DNA of 64,000 bases from Bryobacteraceae bacterium (GTDB lineage: Bacteria > Acidobacteriota > Terriglobia > Bryobacterales > Bryobacteraceae), in NCBI GenBank assembly GCA_947458745.1, contig CANGYQ010000005.1, forward strand, positions 248,001 to 312,000. Reading direction: 5' to 3'. Of the stretch, positions 49,303-61,000 are shown piece by piece (position 1 is the stretch's first letter; every line of letters starts with the position of its first letter). Both the position numbers and the translations under genes were made by a program. Below the pieces are notes generated by a model that saw only the letters and a list, made by a program, of their open reading frames with translations, was not told where the DNA came from and did no database searches.

Positions 49303-51519
49303 ATGCGGCGATTTGGCCCGGTTTTGGCATTGATCATCGCGGGTTTGATAGGCGGCGTCGGCTATCTGTATTGGCTAACCCGGCAGCGCCAGGCAGACCA
49401 GGCCACGGCAGTTCCCCCAGCCCTGGATCAGTCGCTCAATTCTCAAGCCAAAGAGTGGGCTTGGTCTCAAACCGTGGGAGGCAGGACGGTGGTGGAAGTC
49501 CGCGCCAAGGATTTTCGCCAGGTCAAGGATCCGCCGGTGATCGAGCTGAATGGGGTCGAACTCAAGATCTTCCATGGGGAAGAACAAAAGTTCGACCGCG
49601 TTTCCAGTGCCAAGGCGCACTTCTCCATCCCGGAAGGCAAGATGGTCTCCGAAGGCGAAGTGGACATCAAGCTGGGCGAGGTGCCCGAGGGTGCGCTCGC
49701 TGGCCGGCTGATGAACATCCACACGGCCGGCGTCACGTTTGAAAACAAGACCGGCCGCGCCGACACCGATCAGCACGCCACCTTTGTGCTGGATGTGGGC
49801 GACGGCGAAGCCGACGGCGCCACCTATGATCCGCAGATGCGCGAACTGCGCCTGAAAAGCAACGTCAAGCTCAACTGGCGCGGCAAGGACCCCAAGGCGT
49901 TGCCGATGCTAATCCAGGCCGGGGAGTTGATCTACAAGGAAGCTGAGCATAAGGTCTGGCTGCTGGGCTGGTCTAAGTTCATGCGCGACAAGCTGACCAT
50001 GTCCGGCGGCCCGTCCATCATCACCATCGAAGACGGCAATCTGCGGCTGGTGGAAACGGTGCAGGCCACTGGCGTGGACAAGCACCCGGACCGGACGGTC
50101 GAGTTTGGGGCGGAGCAACTGCAGATCATTTTGGCCGATGGCGCGCGCATCGAGAAGATCACCGGCCAGACCAACGCCCGGCTGACCAGCATCTCCAAGA
50201 CCGGCCGCACCCAGGTCCGCAGCCAACGGCTTGATCTCAGCTTCGCTGACGAGAAGGGGACCAGCGTCCTCACCAAGGCCCTGGCCACCGGGGCCAGCAT
50301 CGCCGAGTCGTTCCCGTTGGTTGATCCCAAGCCTGAAAATCGCGTCTTGAAGTCCGATGTCATCGAGCTGAAGATGAAACCCGGCGGCCGTGAGGTGGCC
50401 ACCATGGACACCCATGCTTCGGGCGTGCTGGACTTCTTGCCCAATCAGGTGACCCAACGGAAGCGCCACCTGGAAGCGGAGCGGATGAACATCCGCTATG
50501 GAGCCAACAACCAGATGGAATACTTCCGCGCGGTGAAGGTGACCACCCGGACCGACCCCGCCGCCCAACGTCCCGGCAAGCCCCAGACCACCTCCAGCGA
50601 GAACATGGAGGCCGGCTTTGACGCCAAGGGCGACCTGGCGCGCCTGGAGCAGTGGGGCAACTTCCGCTACCAGGAAGGTGACCGGCAGGCACTGGCGCAG
50701 CGTGCCGTGCTGGACCAGGCAAGAAATCTGATGACGCTCACCAGCGACGCCCGCGTCTGGGATGCGGCCGGGTCCACCGATGCTGAATCCATCGTCATTA
50801 ACCAGACCAATGGCGACACCGTCGCCCAGGGCCGCGTCCGCACCGTGCGGGACCCCCACCGGGCCATTGCGGAACGCATGGTCACCAGCGGCAACAACGC
50901 CAAAATCCGTTACCAGGGGAAGGCCACCGTCTGGCAGAACGACAATAAGCTCGACGCTGAAACCATCGATATAGACCGCGCCGCGGGCACTTTGGTGGCT
51001 GAAGAGCGCGTAGTCAGCATGTTGCAGGACAAGAGCAAAGTGGTCACCGTCATCCGCGCCGCCCACATGAACTATTCCGACAAGCAAAAGGTGACCTACT
51101 ATTCGGGCGACGTCTTCCTCACCCGTCCGCAGTTGACGGTGAAGTCCAAGAAGTTGCGCGCCTATCTGGTGGAGGAAGACGCGGAACGCTCCGCCACGTT
51201 GCCCGATTCGGGTCTCGATCGGGCGTTCGCCGAAGGCAATGTCGAGATCGTGCAAACCAATGGTCCCCGCACCCGGCAGGGGTTTGGTGAGGCGGCGGAT
51301 TATTACGTCACCGATGGCAAGGTTATCCTCGAAGGAGGAGCGCCGCAGTTGACCGAAACGCAGCCCGGAGTGAAACCCAACGTGACCAAGGGCCGTCGTC
51401 TCACTTGGCTGGCCAATAGCGACAAGTTGACGGTGGAAGGTGCCGACGAAGCGCCCGGCTCCAGCACCTTGCGCCGCAAGAAGCCCCAGCCCGCGGCCAC
51501 GGCGAATACCAAGAAATGA
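49303..51519 (+). CDS. LptC-LptA-like (OstA family) LPS transport bridge protein
   Basis: The 738-residue product has one N-terminal membrane anchor ([18 protein letters not shown]), then an LptC-like beta-jellyroll (about 60-260). Several OstA/LptA-type repeats follow toward the C-terminus ([58 protein letters not shown]). The single chain could both dock on LptB2FG and form the periplasmic LPS bridge. The C-terminus is Lys/Pro-rich. It overlaps lptB by 4 bases (ATGA), which confirms the Lpt assignment. Confidence 0.85.
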   Translation: MRRFGPVLALIIAGLIGGVGYLYWLTRQRQADQATAVPPALDQSLNSQAKEWAWSQTVGGRTVVEVRAKDFRQVKDPPVIELNGVELKIFHGEEQKFDRVSSAKAHFSIPEGKMVSEGEVDIKLGEVPEGALAGRLMNIHTAGVTFENKTGRADTDQHATFVLDVGDGEADGATYDPQMRELRLKSNVKLNWRGKDPKALPMLIQAGELIYKEAEHKVWLLGWSKFMRDKLTMSGGPSIITIEDGNLRLVETVQATGVDKHPDRTVEFGAEQLQIILADGARIEKITGQTNARLTSISKTGRTQVRSQRLDLSFADEKGTSVLTKALATGASIAESFPLVDPKPENRVLKSDVIELKMKPGGREVATMDTHASGVLDFLPNQVTQRKRHLEAERMNIRYGANNQMEYFRAVKVTTRTDPAAQRPGKPQTTSSENMEAGFDAKGDLARLEQWGNFRYQEGDRQALAQRAVLDQARNLMTLTSDARVWDAAGSTDAESIVINQTNGDTVAQGRVRTVRDPHRAIAERMVTSGNNAKIRYQGKATVWQNDNKLDAETIDIDRAAGTLVAEERVVSMLQDKSKVVTVIRAAHMNYSDKQKVTYYSGDVFLTRPQLTVKSKKLRAYLVEEDAERSATLPDSGLDRAFAEGNVEIVQTNGPRTRQGFGEAADYYVTDGKVILEGGAPQLTETQPGVKPNVTKGRRLTWLANSDKLTVEGADEAPGSSTLRRKKPQPAATANTKK

Positions 51520-52259
51520 AGACTCTACGGACGGCGGAAATCTGTAAAGCCTACAGCGGCCGTCGAGTAGTCGATGGCGTGTCGGTTTACGTCGAGCAGG
51601 GCGAAGTCGTCGGCTTGCTGGGCCCCAACGGCGCGGGCAAGACGACGTCGTTCTACATCATCGTCGGCCTGGTTAGTCCCGACGCCGGCAAAGTGATGCT
51701 GGACGACGTGGACCTGACCAATCTGCCCATGTACCAGCGCGCCCGCCGCGGCATCAGCTACCTGCCGCAGGAGCCCAGCGTCTTCCGCAAAATGAGCGTC
51801 GAGGAAAACCTGATGGCCATCCTCGAAACGCTGCCCATCCCGCAACGCGAACGCCGCGAACGCATGTTCCGGTTGATCGAACAGTTGGGCCTGGAAAAAG
51901 TGCGTGAGAATCAAGGCTACATGCTCTCCGGCGGCGAACGGCGGCGTTTGGAGATTGCCCGTTCCCTGGTGATCGAACCCAGCTTCCTGCTGCTGGACGA
52001 ACCGTTCTCGGGCATCGACCCCATCCAGGTGCTGGAACTGCAGAAGATCATCGCCGACTTGAAACGCGAAGGTATCGGTATCCTGGTCACCGACCACAAC
52101 GTCCGCGAAACTCTCGCCGTCACCGACCGCGCCTACATCATCAACAACGGCAAAATCTTCCGCACCGGCTCACCGCTAGCGCTCCAACGCGACGCCGAAG
52201 TCCGCCGCGTCTACCTGGGCGATAACTTCCAGATGGGCTTTGAAGATCTGAGCGCTTGA
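51516..52259 (+). CDS. lptB: LptB, ATPase of the LPS export ABC transporter
   Basis: The 247-residue ABC ATPase has Walker [13 protein letters not shown], the signature [15 protein letters not shown], Walker [14 protein letters not shown] and the H-loop [10 protein letters not shown]. The order and the C-terminal end ([11 protein letters not shown]) match LptB. It powers LPS extraction by the LptFG permease, here encoded as a fusion at 29481-31817. It is cotranscribed with the LptC/LptA-like gene. Confidence 0.96.
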   Translation: MKTLRTAEICKAYSGRRVVDGVSVYVEQGEVVGLLGPNGAGKTTSFYIIVGLVSPDAGKVMLDDVDLTNLPMYQRARRGISYLPQEPSVFRKMSVEENLMAILETLPIPQRERRERMFRLIEQLGLEKVRENQGYMLSGGERRRLEIARSLVIEPSFLLLDEPFSGIDPIQVLELQKIIADLKREGIGILVTDHNVRETLAVTDRAYIINNGKIFRTGSPLALQRDAEVRRVYLGDNFQMGFEDLSA

Positions 52260-52424
52260 GCGAGCGGTCAGCCCGCCGCACCCCCAACCATGAAAAGCGA
52301 TCCGGAGACGCGCGCAGAACCGAGCCGCGACCAGCAGGAGCGGTCTGCCCTCTCACTGAATATGTTCCTATGACGCGCTGCTTGATTTTCAGAGCAGCCG
52401 CGACCACCAGCAGGCCACACAGGA

Positions 52425-53207
52425 TCAGTTTGCTCGCACCCGAAACAGCAACACATCCAAGCTAAACGTCACCTGCCGTGCCGTCGCCGGAGTGGACTGC
52501 ATGGGCCGGTAGATCGCCAGCAGGACGTCTTCCACCGCCGCCGCATCAAGGTCCGCCGTGGTGGTGACTCGCGCCTGATCGGCTAGCTCAAATTGAGGAG
52601 CGAACTCCGCCACCGTGCGCTCCACCCGCTCCCGCCCCACGCCACGCAGTTCGATCAAGTCATCCGGTGCTGGTAGAGCGACAAGAAGACGCCCCTCGGG
52701 CCGTAGCACGCGCCGGAACTCGGCCGGGTTCATGCGGGCTGTGATCGACATGACGCAGCTGAAGGACTGGTCTTGATAAGGCACCGCGCGATCGGCATTG
52801 GCCACCACCCATTCCACGTTCGGGTAACGCCGTGCGGCCGCGTCGATGGCCGGAATCGAGATATCCACACCATGCCCCTGCGCTCCGGTGGCCGCCGCCA
52901 AGGAGCCCAGATAGAACCCATCGCCGCACCCGGCATCAAGCACCACATCCGCCGGACCCAACGCGGCCATCCGCCTCACGCCTGCAAGCAGCGGACCCGT
53001 AACGCCCCGGTCATGCAACCGCCGCCGCGCGGCCACCGCCTCACTGGAATCTCCAGGCTGCTTCGACCGCCGCTCCTGCGGCTGCAGCAGATTCACATAG
53101 CCGCTGCGGGCCATGTCAAACGAATGGTTCCGCTCACATCGCCAGCGCCGTTGATCGCGCTGAAGCGGTAACCGGCAGTCTCGGACAGGGCAGACAAGCA
53201 CGTTCAA
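52425..53207 (-). CDS. RlmA-like 23S rRNA (guanine-N1) methyltransferase
   Basis: The 260-residue protein has an N-terminal zinc finger with Cys6, Cys11, Cys24 and His28 (CPVRDC, then WRCERNHSFD). The RlmA hallmark ARSGYVNLLQP follows, then a SAM-binding Rossmann motif (VVLDAGCGDGFYLGSL). RlmA enzymes methylate a guanine in helix 35 of 23S rRNA; some confer macrolide tolerance. The gene stands alone on this strand, convergent with lptB. Its start at 53207 has no unusual feature. Confidence 0.9.
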   Translation of the reverse strand: MNVLVCPVRDCRLPLQRDQRRWRCERNHSFDMARSGYVNLLQPQERRSKQPGDSSEAVAARRRLHDRGVTGPLLAGVRRMAALGPADVVLDAGCGDGFYLGSLAAATGAQGHGVDISIPAIDAAARRYPNVEWVVANADRAVPYQDQSFSCVMSITARMNPAEFRRVLRPEGRLLVALPAPDDLIELRGVGRERVERTVAEFAPQFELADQARVTTTADLDAAAVEDVLLAIYRPMQSTPATARQVTFSLDVLLFRVRAN

Positions 53208-53467
53208 TCAGAGTGTAGCGCGGGCGTCTGGCTCCACCGAGTTTCGTGGCGCAAGTGGCGCTGGCCATCTGATGCGGGACGAATCTGGTTTCCCGAATGC
53301 CCCAACCGCACTACCGCCGGACTGCCCGGCATTCAAAACAGCGGCGCGACGTTCCCGAAGCATGTCCCACCGAAAGTTCCTGGAGTAATCTAGCAACATG
53401 AATTCCACTGCCGTCACGGCGTGCGACTCTGACGCGGCGCTCGACCCTTGTCTCAAGGGAGGATGAA

Positions 53468-54256
53468 GTGGGATCAGGCGCACGAATGAAACTCTTTTCT
53501 GCTCTTCTAATCGCGCAGTTCGCACTCAGCGCCATATCGTTGGAAACCACTTATCGCGCAGAATCTTCCTGCTGCGGAGTCGACTACGCAATCGCGCCAG
53601 TCCAAAGCATTTCTTTAGAATCGAGCGACGAATTGATCCGCTCGGTGCGACAGCTCTTTCCTGACAAGGCCCTTGTCTATGCCGTTCTAGCGACAGAGCC
53701 GGGTCAGGAAATTGGCACGGGCCGGGAACTCGTGACCGACACCTATCGGCCCTGGCTTCGCGCCTATGATGACCTTGGCCGTCGGTTCAAAGGTCCTCAG
53801 ATCCAGATTGTCATTGCACCCACAGCCTGGGCTACCACGCTTCGTTTACCCGACGGAAGTCTGCAGACTCGGATCAGCGCGACGGGCGCATCCGAGTTTG
53901 AGAGCATCCTGGTGAGAGGGTTTCGTCACCTGTCGATAAAGGGGGGCCGTATCAATGTGAAGCCACGTACAGTTGTTTTTCTACAGGTGCCTGATGCGGC
54001 GGCTCTGGGGCGCCTAATCGAACCCTTCGCGTCACCCTGGTCCTTTGGCGACGCGCAATTCCGGATTCGGACCGATGAATGCTTCGGATCTGACATGGCC
54101 TTTCCTCGCAGTCACCCATTTGTCCTATCCGTCACCCGAAGTTGTCCACCGAATCCCTCTGATCTGTCACCAGAGACATCGTGTGAGTGGCGGGACGGCG
54201 CGATCAAGTGCACTGCTTATCGCTTCAGCGAGGGAGGAGGCAAGGTAGCCCATTAG
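53468..54256 (+). CDS. Secreted protein of unknown function
   Basis: The 262-residue product has a signal peptide (MKLFSALLIAQFALSAISL from residue 7). The GTG at 53468 is used because AAGGGAGG lies 5 bases before it; an ATG at 53486 lacks such a site. The mature protein has a CC pair (AESSCCGVDYA) and three more cysteines near the end (RSCPPNP, TSCEW, IKCTAY), suggesting disulfides. No family is recognised. Base use is less GC-rich than its neighbours, so it may be a recent arrival. Confidence 0.65.
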   Translation: MGSGARMKLFSALLIAQFALSAISLETTYRAESSCCGVDYAIAPVQSISLESSDELIRSVRQLFPDKALVYAVLATEPGQEIGTGRELVTDTYRPWLRAYDDLGRRFKGPQIQIVIAPTAWATTLRLPDGSLQTRISATGASEFESILVRGFRHLSIKGGRINVKPRTVVFLQVPDAAALGRLIEPFASPWSFGDAQFRIRTDECFGSDMAFPRSHPFVLSVTRSCPPNPSDLSPETSCEWRDGAIKCTAYRFSEGGGKVAH

Positions 54257-54316
54257 CTCAACGCCGCAGTTCCACCGGATGTTCAGCTTGGCAGTACCAC
54301 GCATTGAAAGAGAATT

Positions 54317-54709
54317 ATGAACCGAATTGACCTCACCACGATCTTGGCATTGAATGCGATTGCCGATGACTATGAGAATCTGGAGACGATTAGTCAGGAT
54401 GTGAGGCAACTAGGCGAGCGTTGCGGGCTAATCTTCGGCCACACCGAGATTGAAGCCGCGGTGTTGTATCTGCTGGAGTTTGGGTTTGCAAAGGCGTATC
54501 GCCTATCACCCTATGGCCCACCCGATGAGGTCGTTGGAATTCCATCACTAGCCGAAATAACGTCACTGTATTTCTTCCGCACAGAGATGGGAAGCGAACT
54601 CCAATTGCGACCGATCGAGGGATGGCCCTTCGATGAGCACGGCTCACTCCGACACGGTTGGCACCTTTCCGAAACGGAACGGCTTCTACCCCAGAGAGGG
54701 GTCAGTTAG
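54317..54709 (+). CDS. Hypothetical protein, 130 residues
   Basis: A soluble protein with a helix-turn-helix-like N-terminal half (TTILALNAIADDYENLETIS, then HTEIEAAVLYLLEFGFAKAY), which could be a small winged-helix domain. A C-terminal part follows with aromatic and acidic residues (EITSLYFFRTEMG). AGAGAAT lies just before the ATG at 54317. No known family was recognised. It lies 60 bases after the secreted unknown gene on the same strand and shares its lower GC content. Confidence 0.6.
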   Translation: MNRIDLTTILALNAIADDYENLETISQDVRQLGERCGLIFGHTEIEAAVLYLLEFGFAKAYRLSPYGPPDEVVGIPSLAEITSLYFFRTEMGSELQLRPIEGWPFDEHGSLRHGWHLSETERLLPQRGVS

Positions 54710-54742
54710 ACCTCGGCGACGCGCACCACCTAAACTGGACTC

Positions 54743-55126
54743 ATGGATACAAATTCTTCTCCCTTCGAACAACTAGGCGGCGCCGCCGCGGTCGAAGCCG
54801 CCGTGGATAATTTTTACGGCTGCGTGCTGGCTGATGTCCGCATCCGCCACTTCTTTGAAGGCGTGGATATGGTCCGGCAGCGCCGGATGCAGGCCGCTTT
54901 TCTTACGGTGGCCTTTGGTGGACCCAACCATTACTCAGGCGCCGGGATGGCCAAAGCGCATGCTCGGCTGGTCGCCGATGGTCTCAACGACAGCCACTTC
55001 GATGCTGTAGTGGAAAATCTGGCCGCCACTTTGCGTGAGTTGAGCATCGCCGACGGTCTCATCGGGCAGGTGGCCGCCATTGCCGAATCAGTACGCGGCG
55101 ACGTGCTGGGCCGCTCCGCCGCCTAG
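54743..55126 (+). CDS. Group I truncated haemoglobin
   Basis: The 127-residue protein has the two-over-two globin fold of group I (trHbN). The distal tyrosine is Tyr25 in DNFYGCVLAD and the proximal histidine is His73 in AKAHARLV. Conserved turns FEGVDM and FGGPNHYSG are present, as is SHFDAVVENLAATL. Such proteins bind oxygen or nitric oxide and can detoxify NO. TAAACT lies 6 bases before the ATG and no ribosome site is visible. It is convergent with the VWA gene, overlapping by 4 bases. Confidence 0.95.
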   Translation: MDTNSSPFEQLGGAAAVEAAVDNFYGCVLADVRIRHFFEGVDMVRQRRMQAAFLTVAFGGPNHYSGAGMAKAHARLVADGLNDSHFDAVVENLAATLRELSIADGLIGQVAAIAESVRGDVLGRSAA

Positions 55127-56343
55127 TGGATCGTCTTCCGCTTCCGGTTCATAAAGTCCATCAGCAAGTACTGGCCTAGCGTGTAGGGCGTGGTGAAGTA
55201 GGCCTTGCCCTTGCACATCTCCGTCACCTTCTGGACAAAGCTGATCAGCGCGTAGTCGCTGGCCAGCATGAAGGTGTTGATCAGGATGCCTGCCCGCTTG
55301 CAGCGGTTCACTTCTTCGAGCGTGCGCGAGATCACCAGCGGGTCCAGGCCAAAGGCGTTCTTGTAGATCCGCCCATCGTCCAGCGTCAAGGCCGAAGGCT
55401 TGCCGTCGGTGATCATGACGATCTGCTTCATGTCCTTCTTCTCAGCCTTCAGCAAACGCTGCGCCAGAATCAGGCCGTCGCGTGTGTTGGTGTAGTACGG
55501 CCCCACCTGCACGCGGGCCAGCTCCGACACCTTCATCTCTTCCGCTGAATCGTGGAACAGCACCAGGCGCAGGCTGTCACCGGGATACTGCGTCCGGATC
55601 AGATGTGCCAGTGCCAGCGCCACCCGTTTGGCGGGCGTGAAGCGATCTTCGCCATAAAGGATCATCGAGTGCGAACAATCCAGCATCAACACCGTCGCGC
55701 ACGAGGATTGATACTCGCTCTGGTGCACGTGGACGTCGGAGTATTCCAAGTTCAACGGCAACGAAAGCCCCTCGCGCTGCAAGGCCGAAAACAGCGTCTG
55801 GGCCACGTCGATGTTCAGCGTGTCGCCAAACTCGTAAGGCTTGGACGCGCCGCTTGATTCGACGCCGGTGGCCATGTCGCGCGTGTCGTGAGCACCAAAG
55901 CTCGACCGGCCAAGCGACCCCATCAGATCCTTCAATGTATTGAAACCCAGAAAGTCGACCGACTTGCCGGTGACTTCAAAACGGGGCTCCGTTGGCTGCC
56001 CCGTGCCACCCGGCCCCTGCTGCTCTTCGGCGTTCAAGAAGCCCTCGTCCATCAGCTTCTTGATGAGGCGCTCCAGCAACTCCTCCATCTCCTCGCGGGG
56101 CATGGAGTCGAGTTGCTCCAGCATCTCTTGACGCTGCGCTTCCTCAAACAGATCGCCCGACCGCAGGGCCTGCTCAATGGCCTGCTTCAGGGCTTCCAGC
56201 GAATCCGGGTCAAACTCACCCGGCTGCTGATATTGGCCGTCGAATCCAGACTTCAGGAAGAAGTCCGACAACGCCTTCATCAGATCCGTGGCGTCGATGC
56301 CCAGATCCTCCGGAACGTATTTGCCGTACTTGATGCGGCGCAT
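55123..56343 (-). CDS. VWA-domain protein, partner of a MoxR-type ATPase
   Basis: The 406-residue protein has an acidic helical N-terminal half (multiple EE/ML repeats around 70-110). A von Willebrand A domain follows with an intact metal-binding MIDAS: DCSHS in [14 protein letters not shown], and the later TDG in MITDGKPSA. Paired with the ATPase gene 8 bases upstream, it resembles the BchI/BchD or MoxR/VWA chaperone systems that insert metals or remodel complexes. The target is not given by the neighbourhood. Confidence 0.87.
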   Translation of the reverse strand: MRRIKYGKYVPEDLGIDATDLMKALSDFFLKSGFDGQYQQPGEFDPDSLEALKQAIEQALRSGDLFEEAQRQEMLEQLDSMPREEMEELLERLIKKLMDEGFLNAEEQQGPGGTGQPTEPRFEVTGKSVDFLGFNTLKDLMGSLGRSSFGAHDTRDMATGVESSGASKPYEFGDTLNIDVAQTLFSALQREGLSLPLNLEYSDVHVHQSEYQSSCATVLMLDCSHSMILYGEDRFTPAKRVALALAHLIRTQYPGDSLRLVLFHDSAEEMKVSELARVQVGPYYTNTRDGLILAQRLLKAEKKDMKQIVMITDGKPSALTLDDGRIYKNAFGLDPLVISRTLEEVNRCKRAGILINTFMLASDYALISFVQKVTEMCKGKAYFTTPYTLGQYLLMDFMNRKRKTIH

Positions 56344-56351
56344 GGGAGCCT

Positions 56352-57902
56352 TTAGTTGAAGTCCCGGCGCTGCTTGCGGCGGCGGCGCGGATCGAACTCT
56401 TCTTCTTCCTCGCTTGGCGTCGGCTCCACCGGACGGCGGCGCTCCTCTGCCACGAAGGCCAATTCTTCATTGCGCGAAATGCGCCGGTGCGCGTACAAGC
56501 CTTCGAGAATAAACTCGCCCGCCGACACCCGCAGCGCGTCGCTCTCGTTCTCGCTCAAGCCCAGCTTGCCCGTGTGCTCCAGCAAACCTTGAATGGAAGC
56601 GAGCGCATGCACCAGCGACCGGGCGGAGGCGCCCTCATCAAGACGTACCGCGCCGCCCAACTCGAACCACTGCACCACCTGCCGCATGTTCACGCCATCC
56701 AGGTACTGCGTGTAGACCTTCATCACGGCCAGCTTGATCAACTCCCGCGCCACGGCGTCGCCGCCCTTCAGCTCGCCTTCATACTCCAGCTCCAGCTTGC
56801 CGGTAATGGCGGGCAAGGCCGCATAGATGTCAGCCACGCGCGGCACTGCCTCGGTTTCGCCACTGATCAACGCGCGGCGTTCAGCGCTGGATACGACGTT
56901 TTCCAGCACTGAAATCGGCAACCGTTGCGAGACGCCGCTGCGCTTGTCGACACGCTTGTCGTCGCGGGCCGAGAATGCGATCTGCTCCACGGTGGAGCGG
57001 ATGAAATCCGGAATCGCGATCTCAATCGCGGTGCCCGGTGCGGCGGGCCGTGCGGTCCACGCCTCTTGCGAGGTGATCTCGATACCGTGTCCCAGCGTCA
57101 ACGGATAGTGCGTGCGGATCTCGCTGCCAATGCGATCTTTCAGCGGCGTCACAATCTTGCCGCGTGCCGTGTAGTCTTCTGGATTGGCGGTAAACACCAG
57201 CATCACATCCAGGGGCAACCGGATGGGGTAGCCCTTAATCTGGATATCACCCTCTTGCATGATGTTAAACAGCCCCACCTGGATCTTGCCCGCCAGGTCC
57301 GGCAGTTCGTTGATGGCAAAAATGCCCCGGTTCGCGCGCGGCAGCAGGCCGTAGTGGATGGTCAGTTCGTCCGAGATGTCCGCGCCGCGCCGGGCGGCCT
57401 TGATCGGATCAATGTCGCCGATCATGTCGGCAATCGTGACGTCGGGCGTGGCCAGCTTTTCCACATACCGTTCATCGGCTGAAAGCCACGCCAGGGGAGT
57501 TTCATCGCCCATCTGCGCCAGTGTCTGCCGCCCGAAGCCCGAGATCGGAGCAAACGGATTATCCCGGATCTCGGAGCCGGCAATGTACGGCGTCCATTCA
57601 TCCAGCAACGAGGTCAGCATACGGATCAGCCGCGTCTTGGCCTGTCCGCGCAGGCCCAGCAGGATGAAGTTATGCTTCGACAGAACCGCGTTCACCACCT
57701 GCGGCACCACGGTCTCTTCATAGCCCAGCACGCCGGGGAAGAGCGGCTCCTTGCGGGCCAGTTTGGCGATCAGGTTGTGGCGTAGCTCATCCTTGACGCT
57801 GTGGCCGTGCCTCGCGGACCCACCCCAGGAGCTATTCCGCAAGGCGCCCAACGTCGACGGAAGGTGGGCGCGTGACCGCTCAGGCGAGCCAGAAGTTTCC
57901 AT
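56352..57902 (-). CDS. MoxR/Mg-chelatase-type AAA+ ATPase
   Basis: The 516-residue protein has an AAA+ core: Walker A LGLRGQAKTRL, a Walker B region where the usual DE is NE (GIFAINELPDL), and sensor 1 at VFTANPEDYTARG. It belongs to the conserved group annotated as magnesium-chelatase or sigma-54-interacting ATPases, where NE is typical. The C-terminus is Arg/Glu-rich (EEEEEFDPRRRRKQRR). The ATG at 57902 is the most likely start; the open frame reaches 58016. It is first of a two-gene operon with the VWA protein. Confidence 0.85.
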   Translation of the reverse strand: METSGSPERSRAHLPSTLGALRNSSWGGSARHGHSVKDELRHNLIAKLARKEPLFPGVLGYEETVVPQVVNAVLSKHNFILLGLRGQAKTRLIRMLTSLLDEWTPYIAGSEIRDNPFAPISGFGRQTLAQMGDETPLAWLSADERYVEKLATPDVTIADMIGDIDPIKAARRGADISDELTIHYGLLPRANRGIFAINELPDLAGKIQVGLFNIMQEGDIQIKGYPIRLPLDVMLVFTANPEDYTARGKIVTPLKDRIGSEIRTHYPLTLGHGIEITSQEAWTARPAAPGTAIEIAIPDFIRSTVEQIAFSARDDKRVDKRSGVSQRLPISVLENVVSSAERRALISGETEAVPRVADIYAALPAITGKLELEYEGELKGGDAVARELIKLAVMKVYTQYLDGVNMRQVVQWFELGGAVRLDEGASARSLVHALASIQGLLEHTGKLGLSENESDALRVSAGEFILEGLYAHRRISRNEELAFVAEERRRPVEPTPSEEEEEFDPRRRRKQRRDFN

Positions 57903-58001
57903 AGTTGTCTGATGGCAGTCTAGCAGCCGCCGATTCACTCTCTCGGCCGCCAAATTCCCGGCGAAGTCGCCGCGCAAATGCTGGGATAACCTCCAGTCAA
58001 T

Positions 58002-58060
58002 TTGACACCGGCCCATCGGCTTCGATAGCTTGAATCCCAGTATTTTCCTTAACGGGGAGG
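58002..58060 (+). promoter_or_regulatory. Promoter and ribosome site of the third receptor gene
   Basis: A consensus -35 TTGACA (58002-58007) is followed after 18 bases by a weak -10 TAGCTT. GGGGAGG (58054-58060) lies 7 bases before the ATG at 58068, an ideal ribosome site. Confidence 0.5.
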
Positions 58061-58067
58061 TTGGACC

Positions 58068-61000
58068 ATGACAGTTCGCCAGGCGCTGGGTTTGTGCGCC
58101 ATCACCTTTTCTTTTTCAAGCGTGGTCTTCGCGCAACAGATTTCGGGTAGCATCTCGGGTGTTGTCCGTGACAATCAGCAAGCCGTCATCGCCGGCGCGA
58201 AGGTAACCGTCACCAGTACGACGCAGGGTTATGTTCGCGAAGGTACGACGAATGGCGAAGGCATCTTTCTGTTCACTTCGCTGCAGCCTTCCACCTATAA
58301 CTTGACGGTGGAAGTGGCGGGTTTCAAGAAGTCCGAACGCAAAGACATCAAGATTTTCGCGGCTGACCGTTTGGATTTCCCCATTGTGATGGAACTGGGT
58401 GCGGTCAGCGACACTATCACGGTCTCTTCGGAAACGGTGCAGGTCCAAACCTCCGGAGCCGAGAAATCCGGCGTCCTGACAGGCAAGCAAGTGGTGGATC
58501 TGGCGCTGGTCTCCCGTGACTTCATCGGTCTCGTGCGCGTCATCCCCGGTGTTGTCTTCACGGGCGGACTGGGTGGCATTCAAGCCAATGGCAACCGCGG
58601 CAACCAGAACAACTTGACCCTCGATGGCGTCACCAACGTCGATACCGGCTCCAATGGCGGCTTGCTGGCCACCACCAACATCGACATGATCAGCGAGTTT
58701 AAGGTGACCACCAACGCGCAGCCCGCCGAGTATGGCCGCAGCTCCGGCGCGCAGATCCAGGTGGTGACCAAGAGCGGCACCAAGCAGTTCCACGGCACTG
58801 GGTATGACTTCTACCGGCACGAAAGCTTGAATGCCAACCTGTGGCGCGACAACATCGAGAACCGTCAGCGCCGTCTCTATCGCTTCAACTACCCCGGCTT
58901 CAACATCGGCGGCCCGGCCTACATCCCTGGCCTGTTCAACAAGAACAAGGAAAAGTTCTTCTTCTTCGTCGGTATGGAATGGCAGAACCAGTTGGTGTTC
59001 AATACGCTGCGCAATGTGACCGTGCCGACGGCGTTGGACCGCACCGGAAACTTCTCCCAGTCCCGCGAAGGCGGCGGTTCGCCGCTGGTGGTTCGCGATC
59101 CGTTGAACAACGGCATCCAGTTCCCCAACAATACGATCCCGCCCAACCGCATCAACCCGGACGGCCAGAAGATCCTTGGCTTCTACCCGCTGCCCAATGC
59201 GGAAGGCCGTGACCCGAGTTTCAATTACCAGACGCAGCAATCACACAGCTTCCCCCGCCAGGAACGCATTTTCCGCGGCGACTACAATATCAACGAGAAG
59301 TGGCGCTTTTATGCCCGGTTCAACAACACCGTCAGCCAACAGAACATGCCTTATGGCCAGTGGAACGCCGACTACAACATCCCGTTTGGCCCCATGAACT
59401 TCGGTAACCCTGGCTGGAGCGCCATCGGCAACCTCACCACCATCATCAACCCGACGCTGACCAACGAGTTCATTTTCGGTTCGTCCAAGAACGTGCTCAA
59501 CATCGATCCGGTGGACAAAGCGTTTGACCGCAGCAAGCTGAACCTCAGCTACCGGATGCCGTTCACCGACTCTGACAAGTTGGGCCTGGTGCAGAACTGG
59601 CGCTTCGGCGGCGTTTCCAACGCCCCGTTCACCAACTTTGCCGGTACGCCGTTCCGCAACTTCAACCACACTTGGGACATCACCGACAACATGACCAAGA
59701 TCTGGCGGTCCCATACATTCAAGGCCGGCATCTACATGCAGCTCAGCCAGAAGGACCAGACCGCGTTCACCTCGATCAACGGTGACATCTGGTTCGACCG
59801 CGACGGCTCCAACCCTGGCGACACCAACTGGGCGTTTGCCAACGCGCTGCTGGGCAACTACCAGCGCGTGGCGCAATCCAATGCGGCCTTGAACGGCCAG
59901 TACCGCTACTGGAACATTGAATGGTTCGCCCAGGATTCCTGGCGCGTCAACTCTAAGCTGACCATCGACTATGGGATGCGCTTCTACTGGATTCAGCCCC
60001 AGTTTGACCGGGCACTGCAGACCTCGTCGTTCAATCCGCAGCTCTACAACACTGCCCAACGGGCGATCCTGCGCCAACCGGTCCGCGTCAACAACATCAA
60101 CCAGTCACTCAACCCGCTCACCGGCGAAGTCGGCCCGGCGGCCTTGATTGGCACCATCGTGACGCAGAACAACGCCGCCTTTACCGGGCCCCTGTATTCC
60201 AACGGCATGGGCCGGGCGGGCCTGAACGGCTATCCGGCGGGCCTGATCAACGACCGGGGCATTCACTTTGCTCCCCGCATCGGCATTGCCTACCAGCCAT
60301 TCAGCAAGACCGTGATCCGCGTGGGCGGCGGTGTGTTCTATGACCGCTTCCAGGGCAACCCCGTCTTCGACATGTTGCCCAACCCGCCCTCCACCACTCG
60401 CCCCACCTTCTTCTACGGCAACCTGGCCAGCATCCCTCCGGCCAGCGCCGGTGTGTTCGCGCCCGCCGGTGTCAATGGCTTTGACATCAACGGCAACGTG
60501 CCCACCACCTACAACTGGAACTTCTCCATCCAGCGTCAATTGCCGGGCAACATGCTGCTCGACGTCGGTTACGTCGGCAGCCGGAGCCTCTTCAATATCT
60601 ACCGCCGCAATGTGAACGCGGTTCCCTTTGGCAGCGCCTGGCTGCCCGAGAACCAGAATCCACTGTCGGCGACGCCTCTGTTTGATGGTTCTACCACGAA
60701 GGCGGTCAACCTCTATCGCCCCTTCCCGGGCTATGACAACGCCAACATCCTGGGCTTCGGCGCGCCCTCCAAGTACCACTCGCTGCAAGTGGCCCTCAAC
60801 CGTCGCTTCAGCAGCGGTCTGACGTTCGGCTTGGCCTACACCTGGTCTCGGACCATCGGCTTGGTATCGGGTGACGGCGACTTCGTCCATCCCTTCAATG
60901 CCCGGCTGACCAATTACGGCCCGCTGGCGTTCGATATCCCGCATGTCTTCGCCTTCAACTGGGTTTACGATGTGCCCAAGCTGGCCAAGGGCAGCAACTT

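Noticed and set aside
49909-51255. 448-codon open frame on the minus strand
   Set aside because: It is the antisense of the LptC/LptA-like gene, which has clear domain matches and overlaps lptB.
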